A stretch of 64,000 bases of DNA, taken from positions 128,498 to 192,497 of the forward strand of contig DUBN01000068.1 of assembly GCA_012960315.1 (NCBI GenBank), written 5' to 3'. The notes under the pieces were generated by a model. That model had not been told where the DNA came from and searched no databases. It saw nothing but the letters and a program-made list of their open reading frames with translations. Both the position numbers and the translations under genes were made by a program. This DNA is from Acidimicrobiia bacterium (GTDB lineage Bacteria > Actinomycetota > Acidimicrobiia > Acidimicrobiales > Poriferisodalaceae). Shown piece after piece: positions 26,365-35,869 of the stretch (position 1 is the first letter of the stretch; every line of letters begins with the position of its first letter).

Positions 26365-27198
26365 TCAGTTGCGAGGAAGTAAAGGAAGGATCACAGCGAC
26401 CTGCCTCACCAAGGCAACTTCCGTGCCTCGCGAATCAACAAAAACTGCGTCACTCGTCGACCAAGGTTTATTTTTTCGCACCTCCACGTCACCCCAACGG
26501 CCGGCTACCGTTACCGCACCGTTTGCTTGAAACGGGCTTAAATGCTGCACCCGTCCTGAAGCGTGAACGCCTGCCGGCATGCGGTAAGAATGTCTAATCA
26601 AGGGTGTCATCTGACCCAAAACCCAGGACGGGTGTGCCAATGGCATGTCTCCCTCAACCCATAATGGATCGTCGTCATGGATCCTTTCACTCATCCAAGT
26701 TCTCGCGTCACTTGCGTCGAAAGGAACTGACATCGCTGGGTAATCAAGGTCGCTAGGAATTTCGTCGAGACCGAGAAACGGCCGATGGTCAGCTTCAGGT
26801 ACAGGCGAGCGACCGTGTGGTAAGACGAACTCGTTTTTCCATGACGCGTCGCCAAGGCCAACCTTTCCCTCAATGGTGACGCGCCCATCAGAGACAACTG
26901 TTTGAGTCATCACGCCGATGCTCGGGTCATCGGGAGCCGGCTTGACTTCAGTAAGAAGTTCGTCTCCAGCGTAAACAGGTCGAGGGAGTCGAAATTCGGA
27001 CCAACCATGAGAGAGCCAACCTGCGCCGAGAGCATCCAGAATCGCTGGAACCATCCAGCCGTAGGTGTGGATGCCCGCGACAATTCCTCCGGCGTACCCG
27101 TATCCCGTAGCGCTCTCATCGTGAACCGGATTGGCGGCCGAGACTTCGGGCGGATCGGCGACGGCTAGACGGACACATGATGCTGACACAACTGTCAT
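26365..27198 (-). CDS. MaoC-like hot-dog protein (acyl dehydratase-like)
   Basis: A 277-residue protein with N-terminal hot-dog features: NPVHDESATGYGYAGGIVAG resembles the hydratase-2 motif with Asp and His, followed by SEFRLPRPVYAGDELLTEV. The C-terminal half (RHSYRMPAGVHASGRVQHLSP) may be a second, diverged hot-dog. It could hydrate an enoyl-CoA, but the catalytic pair is not certain. It overlaps the dienelactone hydrolase gene by 4 nt. Confidence 0.68.
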   Translation of the reverse strand: MTVVSASCVRLAVADPPEVSAANPVHDESATGYGYAGGIVAGIHTYGWMVPAILDALGAGWLSHGWSEFRLPRPVYAGDELLTEVKPAPDDPSIGVMTQTVVSDGRVTIEGKVGLGDASWKNEFVLPHGRSPVPEADHRPFLGLDEIPSDLDYPAMSVPFDASDARTWMSERIHDDDPLWVEGDMPLAHPSWVLGQMTPLIRHSYRMPAGVHASGRVQHLSPFQANGAVTVAGRWGDVEVRKNKPWSTSDAVFVDSRGTEVALVRQVAVILPLLPRN

Positions 27199-27932
27199 GA
27201 GCGCGACTTTAGAGTCCGGTCAAACATCGAATGCAGCAATTCCCAATGACGCTCAGCGGCGATCTTGTCGTATTTCGGTCGTTGCGGAAACACGAATCCG
27301 TGATGAACACCTTCTATCCATTCGGACTGGTGGGTCACTCCAGCGTCGTTGAACGCGGTGACGATGCGATCAAAATGAGGCCGATCGACCCAGTCATCAA
27401 ACTCAGCGGCCAACAGAAGTATCTCACCGGTGATGTCACCTGCTCTCGCGTGGGGCGAATCATGAGCATCGGTGGCGAGCCGAACTCCATGTACCGAAGC
27501 GGCCGCTTTCACCGTTTCCGGATATTCCGCTGCCAACCACAAAGCAAAAGGTCCACTCATGCAATAGCCCGTGGTGCCGACGGTCGTTGCATCGGCTAAC
27601 GGGTCTGCTGTTGCGTGAGCGAGCAACGCAGCAGCGTCTCGCGCCACCATCGCATTTGACAGATTTCCCATCAACTGGGCCATATATTTTGCGCTCGCCG
27701 GATCTTCTCGATGAATAGTGAACGAGGGAGTATCTCGGTAGTAGAGATTGGGCAACATGACGTAGTAGCCAGTGGCAGCGATTCGGCGTGCCATGTCGTG
27801 AAGTTCCTCACGTTTCCCTGGCGCGTCCATAAGAAACAAAATGACAGGCTGAACTTCATCCGATTCAGGGCGAACAACAAACGTTGCCATTTGGCCTTCA
27901 CCGGTGTCGATACTGAGATGTTGCTCGATCAC
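27195..27932 (-). CDS. Dienelactone hydrolase family protein
   Basis: A 245-residue alpha/beta hydrolase. The catalytic triad of this family is visible: Cys in GTTGYCMSGPFAL (residue near 122), Asp in LLAAEFDDWVD and His in EGVHHGFVFPQR. It may open lactones from aromatic ring cleavage or hydrolyse other esters. It overlaps both neighbours by 4 nt (MaoC downstream, SnoaL upstream), so the three genes form a tight operon. Confidence 0.88.
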   Translation of the reverse strand: MIEQHLSIDTGEGQMATFVVRPESDEVQPVILFLMDAPGKREELHDMARRIAATGYYVMLPNLYYRDTPSFTIHREDPASAKYMAQLMGNLSNAMVARDAAALLAHATADPLADATTVGTTGYCMSGPFALWLAAEYPETVKAAASVHGVRLATDAHDSPHARAGDITGEILLLAAEFDDWVDRPHFDRIVTAFNDAGVTHQSEWIEGVHHGFVFPQRPKYDKIAAERHWELLHSMFDRTLKSRS

Positions 27933-28384
27933 TGCTCTTCACCTTCAAGTTTCCAACCCATTGTTCGAGCAGCATAAAGGGTGTCGGCATACTCCTCGAT
28001 ATGACTGATCTCGCCACCTGGGCATGAGTACACCCAACAATATTGATTGTCGTACGCCTCCCCTTTCGCTTTAGTGGTGGCGGTGAGTCGCTGTTGAACA
28101 GCAGCCAGTTCGCCATCGACGATCATGCTTCGGATTTCAAGGGCAAACGGTTTCGAGGTATCAAAAGTTTCTTTGATTGTGCGACCTCCAAGTTCAGCTG
28201 CGACGGCTTCTCGGCCGCGAACGCAGCCGTCTTGGTCTGCGCCTCCGGTCCCTGTTTCTCCTGCCGTCTGTGGAAGCCTCCAGATCACATCGCTACTCAA
28301 GCAAGCTCTGATGTCCTCGCGATCTCCGTTGGTCAGTGCACTGTAAAAGCGCTCAATTAATGATCGTGTTTGTTCTGTACTCAT
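27929..28384 (-). CDS. SnoaL-like (NTF2-fold) protein
   Basis: A 151-residue single-domain protein: RSLIERFYSALTNGDREDIRACLSSDVIWRLP, whose first half is the typical SnoaL helix and DVxW strand, then a core ending with GEISHIEEYADTLYAA. It has the NTF2 fold and may bind a small ligand or act as a cyclase or epoxide hydrolase. It is the first gene of the leftward operon with dienelactone hydrolase and MaoC. ATG 28384 follows a G-rich run. It is divergent from a crotonase gene. Confidence 0.72.
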   Translation of the reverse strand: MSTEQTRSLIERFYSALTNGDREDIRACLSSDVIWRLPQTAGETGTGGADQDGCVRGREAVAAELGGRTIKETFDTSKPFALEIRSMIVDGELAAVQQRLTATTKAKGEAYDNQYCWVYSCPGGEISHIEEYADTLYAARTMGWKLEGEEQ

Positions 28385-28428
28385 ACCCCCCAGTCCAGCA
28401 CGTCCGACCTAGCTAGTGCATAGCTGCC

Positions 28429-28434
28429 TACGAT
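28429..28434 (+). promoter_or_regulatory. Putative -10 element, leaderless crotonase start
   Basis: TACGAT lies 6 nt before ATG 28441 with no Shine-Dalgarno. The 56-bp divergent gap must hold both promoters. Confidence 0.5.
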
Positions 28435-28440
28435 CGACTC

Positions 28441-29256
28441 ATGCAGCAGCTTGATTGGACCCCCCAATATTTCCTTTACGGAATGTCTCGGCCACACGTA
28501 GCCCGAATAACTATTAACCGTCCAGAAGTCCGAAACGCGATCAACACCCCGGCCCATAAAGAATGGAGCGATCTACTGGATCACGCCGCCGAGGACGACG
28601 ACGTTTGGATTGTCGTGGTGACCGGGATTGGAGATAAAGCCTTCTGCGCAGGACGCGATCTTAAGTACCTGTCACAGATTCAACATTCTTCTGAAGCCGA
28701 AAAAGAGGCCGATTCGCTACTGATGAGCCAAGTAACCAAGTTGATTGAGCGGTTTGACTACCCCAAACCTCTCATAGCTCGCGTGAACGGAATCGCACTC
28801 GGCGGTGGCTTTGAAGTCGCAATGGCATGCGACCTGGTGATCGCGGCCGAACATGTCGAATTTGGGCTGCCCGAACCACGACGTGGCATTTATGCAGGGG
28901 GCGGGGGAGTTCATCGGTTACCGCGACAAGTTCCCCTGAAGCTAGCGATGGAGTACCTACTAACAGGGAAGTCAATGACAGCCATGCGAGCACAGGCAAT
29001 TGGGATCGTCAACGAAGTAGTCCCATATGAGGAACTCGACGGCGCAGTAGATCAGTTGATTGACGACATTATGCTGGGTGCTCCGCTTTCGATTAGAGCT
29101 ACTAAACAGTCCTCAATGCGAGGACTGAATCTTCCGCTTGGGGATGCCTTTTACGCCGAGTACCCAGCTGTCCGATCGATGATGGAAAGCGAAGACGCGC
29201 GGGAAGGACCCAAAGCCTTCGCCGAAAAGCGTCGGCCGGAATGGAAGGGTCGATGA
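28441..29256 (+). CDS. Enoyl-CoA hydratase/isomerase (crotonase) family protein
   Basis: A 271-residue crotonase with AFCAGRDLKYL near residue 67, and both catalytic Glu residues: GGGFEVAMACD and GLPEPRRGIYAG. The following GGGGVHRLPRQV helix is normal for hydratases. It fits enoyl-CoA hydratase of beta-oxidation or a related isomerase. It stands alone, with a transporter gene converging 2 bp downstream. Confidence 0.88.
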   Translation: MQQLDWTPQYFLYGMSRPHVARITINRPEVRNAINTPAHKEWSDLLDHAAEDDDVWIVVVTGIGDKAFCAGRDLKYLSQIQHSSEAEKEADSLLMSQVTKLIERFDYPKPLIARVNGIALGGGFEVAMACDLVIAAEHVEFGLPEPRRGIYAGGGGVHRLPRQVPLKLAMEYLLTGKSMTAMRAQAIGIVNEVVPYEELDGAVDQLIDDIMLGAPLSIRATKQSSMRGLNLPLGDAFYAEYPAVRSMMESEDAREGPKAFAEKRRPEWKGR

Positions 29257-29258
29257 TC

Positions 29259-30152
29259 TCAGTCGATGTCGCTCTTGGTCGACTTGGGTCGGCCAAGAAC
29301 GATGCCGCCTAGGGCGAAAAGCACAACCGCCATTCCCAAAAGCTGAAGAGCAACTATCTCTTCGCCGAGAAAAGCCCAGGCCATTAACGTTGCGGTGACA
29401 GGGATAGCCAGAGTCAACGTTGACCCCAACCATGCGGGTATCTGAACTAACGCCCAATTCATCAACATGTGGGAGGTGAACCCGGGGCCCACTGAAAGGA
29501 CAACTAGCCATATCCACGCGTTCGTTGAAGGCATATCAAACACCTGACCAGAAGCCAAAGCGAACGGGGTTGCAAACAGTGCACAGATCAACGCTGTTGC
29601 ACCGGTGTATTGAGAAGATTCGATGTGTTGGCTACTTAATTTTGAAAAGACGAAGTAGCCCGTCCATGCCACAACCGTGGCCACCGCCAAGAGGTCACCC
29701 CGGGGGCTCCAGCCAGGAACACCCGTCGAACCAAACATGACTATTCCCACCCCACAAATGGCGACAAGCGCCAAAATCCAGTCATTGCGTTTCGGACGCT
29801 CTCCGAAGATGCGTCCGACAATGAGCAGCATGACTAGTGGTTGACACGAGCCAATAACCGTCGCATTCGCGACAGTGGTCAACCGTAACGCTGTGAAGAA
29901 CAACATGATGTCAGCGCCCAAAGAAATGCCTCCGCGCCAAGACACGCGTATCGACTCCTTTCGGAGAGGGGTCCCGCGGAGCTTCAAAAAAATGAGGACA
30001 ATCACGGCGTAAATCCACATTCGCCAAAAAACCACTGCAAGAGGGCCTAGCTCTGAGATTCCTTTAGCAATAACCCCCGACGCCGCCCATCCGACCATCG
30101 CCAGGGCCGCCGCTGGAATCCCACGTTTTTCGTTGCTTGGCGTGTTATTCAA
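29259..30152 (-). CDS. EamA-family (DMT superfamily) transporter
   Basis: A 297-residue integral membrane protein with about ten hydrophobic segments in two EamA halves; the first starts AALAMVGWAASGVIAKGISELGP (residues 15-35) and the second near residue 157 (GDLLAVATVVAWTGYFVFSKLSS). Such proteins export amino acids or metabolites driven by the proton gradient. TTG 30152 is the only start giving the full first helix; the ribosome site is poor. The substrate is unknown. Confidence 0.85.
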   Translation of the reverse strand: MNNTPSNEKRGIPAAALAMVGWAASGVIAKGISELGPLAVVFWRMWIYAVIVLIFLKLRGTPLRKESIRVSWRGGISLGADIMLFFTALRLTTVANATVIGSCQPLVMLLIVGRIFGERPKRNDWILALVAICGVGIVMFGSTGVPGWSPRGDLLAVATVVAWTGYFVFSKLSSQHIESSQYTGATALICALFATPFALASGQVFDMPSTNAWIWLVVLSVGPGFTSHMLMNWALVQIPAWLGSTLTLAIPVTATLMAWAFLGEEIVALQLLGMAVVLFALGGIVLGRPKSTKSDID

Positions 30153-30288
30153 CGCAAAATCGATTCAAGACTTTTGCTGAATGTGAGATTGGGCACTTGA
30201 TCAGGATGCCATCTCGGCGCGTAACCGGCCCAGAAAGTGCTGTGAGGGCTACATTTACCTTTGGAACCACCACTTCTAGGGAGCCACC

Positions 30289-31572
30289 GTGAAGAGCATT
30301 TTCTTCCACCTCATGCCGTACCCGGAATTGCCACCTGATTTCGCAGAGGAGCATCGATCCGTGTGGGTCGACATTGACCCTGCTCTATACGACCCAGAGG
30401 TCGGTAATCGCACCTACAACGAATACCTGGATGAACTCGAGTTCGCGGCTGGTTGTGGGTTCGATGCTGTAGGTGTGAACGAGCACCATTCAAATGGATA
30501 TGGCTTGATGCCGAGCCCCAACATCATTGCCGCTGCCCTGAGCCGCAATTGTCCTGACACCAACATCGTGGTTTTAGGAGACTCCGTCGCGCTCTATAAC
30601 CCGCCCTTGAGAGTTGCAGAAGAAATAGCGATGTTGGATGGCATCACCGGGGGACGCATGGTCGCTGGGTTTCCAGTCGGTTCCCCCATGGACACCATCT
30701 TTGCCTACGGGCAGAATCCGGCAACCCTTCGCGAGCGCTATCACGAAGGAGTAGATCTCATTCGGCAAGCATGGACTCGAGACGAAGTATTTTCCTTCAA
30801 CGGTAAGTACAACAAACTCCGATATGTCAATGTGTGGCCCCGTCCGGTCCAACAACCGCATCCACCAATATGGATACCTGGAGGTGGCTCAGTCGATACG
30901 TGGGATTGGTGCGCGCAAGAAGATCTTGTTTATTGCTATCTCAGCTACTTCGGTTACAAAGCGGGCCTGAAAACAATGCAAGGTTTCTGGAAAAAGGTTC
31001 AAGAGACCGGGAAAGAAGCGAACCCTTTCCAAGGGGGGTTCGCTCAGTTCATTGCAGTAGCCGACACAGAAAAAGAAGCATGGGATCTCTATCGTGAACC
31101 CGCCGAATATTTCTTCAACACTTGTTTGCACGTCTATGCAGGCTTTGCCGACCCCCCTGGTTATAAAACCCCGAACACTGTTCGGGCAGGAGTGGAAGGA
31201 ATGGTTGAGCGCGCGGCTAGAGAAGCTACGGCTCGCGCCGAAGCAAAAAAGTCAAGTCCTGGAGGTGGCTATCCCAAAGGGTTGAGCTTCGAAGAAATGG
31301 TCGAGAAGGGCTACGTGATCCTCGGGAATCCGACTCAGGTAGCGGAGCAAGTACATGAATTAGCGACCACGATGCATATTGGCCACCTCATGACCTTCTG
31401 TCACTTCGGAAACATGAACAAAGATCTGGTGCGTTACAACACAGAAATGTATGCCACCAAAGTGATGCCGGAGGTCTGTGACCTTTTCGAGGATGAGTAC
31501 GAGGATCTCTGGTGGCCTCAACCTCTCGACCAACCGGCCCGGCGAGACGTACCGGAGGTATCGGTCAGTTGA
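30289..31572 (+). CDS. Luciferase-like (LLM class) flavin-dependent oxidoreductase
   Basis: A 427-residue bacterial-luciferase-type barrel: GFDAVGVNEHHSNGYGLMPSPN near residue 56, GRMVAGFPVGSPMD near 122 and PIWIPGGGSVDTWDWC near 200. It needs reduced FMN or F420; the sequence alone does not decide. The GTG start follows AGGGAG. It overlaps the alpha/beta hydrolase gene by 4 nt (TTGA), so the two are one operon: a monooxygenase making an ester or ketone and a hydrolase acting next is a plausible pairing. Confidence 0.87.
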   Translation: MKSIFFHLMPYPELPPDFAEEHRSVWVDIDPALYDPEVGNRTYNEYLDELEFAAGCGFDAVGVNEHHSNGYGLMPSPNIIAAALSRNCPDTNIVVLGDSVALYNPPLRVAEEIAMLDGITGGRMVAGFPVGSPMDTIFAYGQNPATLRERYHEGVDLIRQAWTRDEVFSFNGKYNKLRYVNVWPRPVQQPHPPIWIPGGGSVDTWDWCAQEDLVYCYLSYFGYKAGLKTMQGFWKKVQETGKEANPFQGGFAQFIAVADTEKEAWDLYREPAEYFFNTCLHVYAGFADPPGYKTPNTVRAGVEGMVERAAREATARAEAKKSSPGGGYPKGLSFEEMVEKGYVILGNPTQVAEQVHELATTMHIGHLMTFCHFGNMNKDLVRYNTEMYATKVMPEVCDLFEDEYEDLWWPQPLDQPARRDVPEVSVS

Positions 31573-32360
31573 GCGCCTACGCGGCTGAAACGCTGCCATT
31601 TCGAGAAGGCCACTTAGCTCTTGTGTCCTGTGGCGAAGGTAGCCCGGTGACCTACCTACACGGAATGCTGGGTAATCCGGGTGAACATGCTTTCCTCAGT
31701 GCGCTGGCAAATAACGGCTGGAGCGTAACGGCACCAAGTCTTCCGGGTTTCACTGGTTCCAGCGAACCGAGCGGGCTAAGAAATCTGCACGATTGGGTTG
31801 TTGCAGCCAGTGAGTTGATTGATCTAGCCGGTGTTACCGGACATCCGGTTGTTGCCTCAAGCGTGGGCGCGATGATTGCTCTTGAACTTGCAACGATTCG
31901 ACCTGAGGCTTTCGACGCGATGGTGCTGATCGCTCCCTTTGGATTGTGGGACCCGCAAGACCCAGTCGCTGACCCCTTCGCCACCACTTTGAGTAATCAA
32001 CGCAGAATGTTGACCGCGGATCCGGCAGCATCGGCCAGCTTCTTCGACGACCCAGAAGAAATGCCTGCCGATCTACTCGTTGAACATGGCGTTGACCGGT
32101 ACCTCACACGGTCCGCCTCTGCTCAACTCATATGGCCAATACCTGAATTCGGTATCAGTGAACGACTCCATCTAGTCAAAAATCCCGTGACATTGGTGCA
32201 CGGCGCGAAAGATGCCATTATTCCGGCCTCATATCTGAACAAATGGGAGCAAATTCTTCCCAACGTTGTTGGCGTTCATTGCGTCGAAGAAGCAGGGCAT
32301 CAAGCAGAGTTCGATAGGCCTGAGGACATTGCAGCTATTGCGACATCTGCGTTGAGTTGA
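31569..32360 (+). CDS. Alpha/beta hydrolase
   Basis: A 263-residue alpha/beta hydrolase from a TTG start that overlaps the preceding stop and has GGAGG 10 nt upstream. It shows the oxyanion motif LHGMLGNPGEH, the nucleophile elbow VVASSVGAM (Ser near 112), Asp in LVHGAKDAIIP and His in EEAGHQAEF. The elbow reads SSVG rather than the usual GxSxG. It fits C-C bond or ester hydrolases of aromatic and terpenoid breakdown. The substrate is unknown. Confidence 0.85.
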   Translation: MSAYAAETLPFREGHLALVSCGEGSPVTYLHGMLGNPGEHAFLSALANNGWSVTAPSLPGFTGSSEPSGLRNLHDWVVAASELIDLAGVTGHPVVASSVGAMIALELATIRPEAFDAMVLIAPFGLWDPQDPVADPFATTLSNQRRMLTADPAASASFFDDPEEMPADLLVEHGVDRYLTRSASAQLIWPIPEFGISERLHLVKNPVTLVHGAKDAIIPASYLNKWEQILPNVVGVHCVEEAGHQAEFDRPEDIAAIATSALS

Positions 32361-32415
32361 CGCGACAGCAACAACGTAAAGGGCGGATTTCGTGAGTGTG
32401 TAGCCCAGTGGCTGG

Positions 32416-34356
32416 TTACCTCAGAGCTGGATGGTCACGAAAATGATCCAATGCTTCAGGATCGTCTATCGCTTCGATGTTTTTCACCACTTCACCATGA
32501 ACCGCGTCGCGAACGGCAAGCTCAACAAGTTTGCCGCTACGAGTTCGCGGAATGCTAGGTACCTGCGCGACTACTGCTGGAACATGACGTGGCGATGCGC
32601 CAACCCGAATTTGCCTTCGGATGCGTTCTTTCAACCCATCGCTCAGATGTAGGCCATCGCGAAGTCGAACGAAAAGAACCACTCGCGTGTCTGACTCAAC
32701 GTGTTGTCCGATCACGATGCTTTCGAGCACTTCATCGATCAGGTCCACCTGGCGATAAATTTCCGCGGTTCCAATTCGAACTCCGCCCGGATTCAACGTT
32801 GCGTCGGACCTTCCTGAAATAACCATTCCCCCGTTGGTGGTCCACTCAGCGAAGTCTCCGTGGTGCCAGACACCAGAAAAGCGAGCGAAATAGGCGTCGT
32901 GATATTTTCGTCCCCCCGGGTCGTCCCAAAATTCGAGAGGCATGGAGGGAAAAGCGTTGCGACACACCAACTCGCCTTGTTCTCCTTCAGAAAGTGGACG
33001 TCCCCCATCATCGAAAACTGCCACGTCCATACCCAACGCCGGGACCTGAATTTCTCCTCTGTGAACAGGCCCCGTCGGGTCGCCAATCACGAAACAACCG
33101 CAGATATCTGTACCTCCCGAAAAAGACGCGAGGTGTACCTCAGACTTCACATTTTCGTAAACCCAATCAAATCCCTCAGGTGCGAGGGGTGAACCTGTTG
33201 AGGTGAAGGTTTCGATGCTTGCGAGCCGGTGCGTATCGACGGGCCGCAGTCCTTCTTTCATCGCAGCTTCAATATATTTTGCGCTGACCCCGAACAGGCG
33301 TGGACTTAGCTCATCGGCGATATCGAATAATCGCGACGGCCCTGGAAAAAATGGGGAACCGTCATAGAGAACTAGTGAAACGCCACAAGCGAGGCCGGCG
33401 ACTAGCCAATTCCACATCATCCAGCCAGTAGTAGTGAAATACATGAGTCGGTCGCCAGTGCGAAGATCGCAATGAAGAAGGTGTTCAGACCAGTGCTTCA
33501 GCAGTACTCCACCGGCTCTGTGGACGATGCACTTCGGTTTTCCTGTCGTTCCTGAGGAATACAGGACATAGATCGGATGATCGAAACCTAAACGCACAAA
33601 ATCTGGTTCCGTGTTTGCTGGCCCAGTCACCCACTCATGGAACCCAATCGAGTTAGGAATCAACGACGGGCTTAGCTCGCGGTCACCATATGGAACCAGC
33701 ACAACGCGCTTCAAAGAGTTGAGCCCTCGTGCGATCTCGGCGACCTTGCCAGTGACGTCGTGGCGCACCCCTGAATAGAAATAGCTGTCAGTAGCTACAA
33801 GTACCTTCGGTTCGATCTGACCGAAACGGTCGAGCACCCCGTCTGCACCAAAATCTGGGCTTGTCGACGAATAGATGGCGCCAATGCTTGCCGCCGCCAA
33901 GAAGACGATGACCGCTTCGGGGCTGTTAGGCAAAAGCGTCGCTACGCGATCACCTGACTGAACACCTTCTGAACGCAGAGCGAGTTGAACCCGACCAACT
34001 TCCGTACGTAACTGACCAAAGGTCAGATTTCGTTCGACAACGTTCTCGCCGCGATAGCTGATAGCCACGGCGTCATCACTGCGCTTCAGGTAATTTGCAG
34101 CCAAATTAAAGCTGGCGTTAGGAAAAAAACGCGACTCAGGGCCGTCACCCTTTTCGAGATCAATATCTCCGAGGTCACCTATCCCAGCGGCGAAGTTCCA
34201 CACCGCTCTCCAAAATTCTCCACTTGACCGAATAGACCAACGGTGCAGGTCCTGGTAACTCTCGTTGCGGAGTGAGACACCTACCTGTTCAGCGAAAGCC
34301 CACAAGTTGGTGGACTCGCGACGAACATTGTTGGGGCTCCAAAGAGGCTGACTCAC
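32416..34356 (-). CDS. acsA: Acetoacetyl-CoA synthetase
   Basis: A 646-residue adenylate-forming enzyme. The N-terminus (PLWSPNNVRRESTNLWAF) and length match acetoacetate-CoA ligases. P-loop YSSGTTGKPK near residue 270, FSGGTDICGCF near 385, YHDAYFARFSGVWHHGDF and the C-terminal catalytic Lys in PRTRSGKLVE are present. It turns acetoacetate, ATP and CoA into acetoacetyl-CoA for ketone-body use or polyester turnover. GTG 34356 lies 3 nt after GGAGGG and is preferred over the longer frame to 34410. It is divergent from the TIGR03084 gene. Confidence 0.88.
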   Translation of the reverse strand: MSQPLWSPNNVRRESTNLWAFAEQVGVSLRNESYQDLHRWSIRSSGEFWRAVWNFAAGIGDLGDIDLEKGDGPESRFFPNASFNLAANYLKRSDDAVAISYRGENVVERNLTFGQLRTEVGRVQLALRSEGVQSGDRVATLLPNSPEAVIVFLAAASIGAIYSSTSPDFGADGVLDRFGQIEPKVLVATDSYFYSGVRHDVTGKVAEIARGLNSLKRVVLVPYGDRELSPSLIPNSIGFHEWVTGPANTEPDFVRLGFDHPIYVLYSSGTTGKPKCIVHRAGGVLLKHWSEHLLHCDLRTGDRLMYFTTTGWMMWNWLVAGLACGVSLVLYDGSPFFPGPSRLFDIADELSPRLFGVSAKYIEAAMKEGLRPVDTHRLASIETFTSTGSPLAPEGFDWVYENVKSEVHLASFSGGTDICGCFVIGDPTGPVHRGEIQVPALGMDVAVFDDGGRPLSEGEQGELVCRNAFPSMPLEFWDDPGGRKYHDAYFARFSGVWHHGDFAEWTTNGGMVISGRSDATLNPGGVRIGTAEIYRQVDLIDEVLESIVIGQHVESDTRVVLFVRLRDGLHLSDGLKERIRRQIRVGASPRHVPAVVAQVPSIPRTRSGKLVELAVRDAVHGEVVKNIEAIDDPEALDHFRDHPALR

Positions 34357-34435
34357 TGACCCTCCGAGGTCGTGGTTGTGTCGTTCACGGTAGCCGCCAT
34401 AGCCGTTCAATCAGAAGCGAACAGCCGTGTCGGTG

Positions 34436-34441
34436 TAGGGT
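34436..34441 (+). promoter_or_regulatory. Putative -10 element, leaderless TIGR03084-type gene
   Basis: TAGGGT lies 7 nt before ATG 34449, with no Shine-Dalgarno. This supports ATG 34449 over the long upstream extension of the same frame. Confidence 0.45.
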
Positions 34442-34448
34442 CCCAACA

Positions 34449-35231
34449 ATGAGGGGAATTTGCGACGATCTTGATGCCGAAACACAGGCGCTACGCGAAG
34501 TGGTTGAGGGACTGACAGAGGATGAGTGGCGCTTGCCGACACCGGCTGACGGCTGGGATACGCACGAGACAATCATCCACTTGGGGATGGCAGATGTAGC
34601 TGCAAGCCTCGCCGTTCTTGATGCGACCGCCTTTGAAGAAATCAAACAAAAGATGCTTCGAGGCGACGGTGATCTCCATAGCTTCGATGGTGTTGATGTG
34701 CATGCTCTGACCGGCGTCGAACTGTGGGAGTGGTTTGAGGGTGAGCGCAATCGAATGACCGGAGCATTCCGTGACCTGGGCCCCAAAGATCGAATCCCGT
34801 GGTTTGGGCCTGACATGAGTGCCCTTTCTTTTGCTACCGCTCGGTTAATGGAAACGTGGTCTCACAGTCATGACGTTGCGGACACCTTTGGGGCGGGCTA
34901 CCCACAAACGGAACGTCTGCGCCATGTTGCCCATATTGGGATAACGACAAGAGGCTGGAGTTATGCCAATAGAGGGCTCGAACTTCCCCAAGGACCAGTC
35001 CGAGTAGAACTGACCTCTCCCAGCGGTGAATTGTGGACGTGGGGACCTGAGGAATGCGAAGACGTGGTCATCGCCGACTCATACCAATTTTGTCTTGTCG
35101 TCACCCAACGACGTCGCCCTCAAGAAGCGGACCTCGAGATCCAAGGAGATCTCGCCGCAGAATGGATGGAAATTGCTCAAGCCTTCGCTGGACCTCCGAC
35201 TGACGCACCCGAAGGGCGTGTCGGCGGTTAA
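34449..35231 (+). CDS. TIGR03084-type DinB/maleylpyruvate isomerase-like metal-binding protein
   Basis: A 260-residue actinobacterial protein. The first half has the mycothiol-dependent maleylpyruvate isomerase/DinB four-helix pattern (LTEDEWRLPTPADGWDTHETIIHLGMAD cited only as WRLPTPADGWDTHETIIHL near residue 28) with His residues that can bind zinc, and ETWSHSHDVADTFG near 140. The second half is the SCP2-like part of TIGR03084 proteins. Relatives use mycothiol as cofactor or nucleophile, so the organism may make mycothiol; that is inference. coaE follows 13 bp downstream. Confidence 0.8.
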   Translation: MRGICDDLDAETQALREVVEGLTEDEWRLPTPADGWDTHETIIHLGMADVAASLAVLDATAFEEIKQKMLRGDGDLHSFDGVDVHALTGVELWEWFEGERNRMTGAFRDLGPKDRIPWFGPDMSALSFATARLMETWSHSHDVADTFGAGYPQTERLRHVAHIGITTRGWSYANRGLELPQGPVRVELTSPSGELWTWGPEECEDVVIADSYQFCLVVTQRRRPQEADLEIQGDLAAEWMEIAQAFAGPPTDAPEGRVGG

Positions 35232-35244
35232 CGCCATCTAGAAG

Positions 35245-35868
35245 ATGCTGATCGTCGGTGTGACTGGCGGCATGGGCGCAGGCAAGTCCACTGTCGCCGA
35301 ATTCCTTTCCGCTCTCGGAGCTGAAGTAATTGACGTTGACGCGCTCGGCCGACAGGTCATTGAGCCAGGAGGTACAGCGGTATCTTCCGTTGTGGCTCGA
35401 TTCGGAGATAGCGTTTTGGGCTCCGATGGAGGTATCGACCGAGCCGCTTTAGCTTCAATTGTTTTCGATGACGAAGAACAACTAACCGCGCTTGAAGAAA
35501 TCTCCCACCCAGCGATCAACCAGTTACTCGACCGCTGCGTCGAAACGATTAGAGAACCAAACACCATCGTTGTCTATGACATGGCCGTCCTTGTTGAAAG
35601 CCGACTGGGATACGCCAACACACACCCTTACGAAGTTGTTGTGGTTGTCGAGGCGCCAATGCCTGATCGCCTTAATCGTTTAGAAACTCATAGGGGTGTT
35701 TCACGAGAAGATGCGTTGGCGCGTATCGAATCTCAAGCATCGGACGAAGAACGCCGTTCGGTGGCCCAGTTCGTCATCGCTAACGGCGGAGATCTCGTCT
35801 CGTTGGCAGCCGCCGTCGATGAACTGTGGAACGAACTAGAGCGGCTTCTAGCATCGAAGGGAGGCTGA
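35245..35868 (+). CDS. coaE: Dephospho-CoA kinase
   Basis: A 207-residue P-loop kinase: Walker A GGMGAGKST at residue 8, IDVDALGRQVI, HPAIN near 90 and a conserved DMAVLVES. It phosphorylates dephospho-CoA at the 3' hydroxyl, the final step of CoA synthesis, in the cytoplasm. Its location among CoA-thioester genes fits heavy CoA demand. A double hot-dog thioesterase gene follows after 1 bp, so the genes are probably co-transcribed. Confidence 0.93.
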   Translation: MLIVGVTGGMGAGKSTVAEFLSALGAEVIDVDALGRQVIEPGGTAVSSVVARFGDSVLGSDGGIDRAALASIVFDDEEQLTALEEISHPAINQLLDRCVETIREPNTIVVYDMAVLVESRLGYANTHPYEVVVVVEAPMPDRLNRLETHRGVSREDALARIESQASDEERRSVAQFVIANGGDLVSLAAAVDELWNELERLLASKGG

Positions 35869-35869
35869 A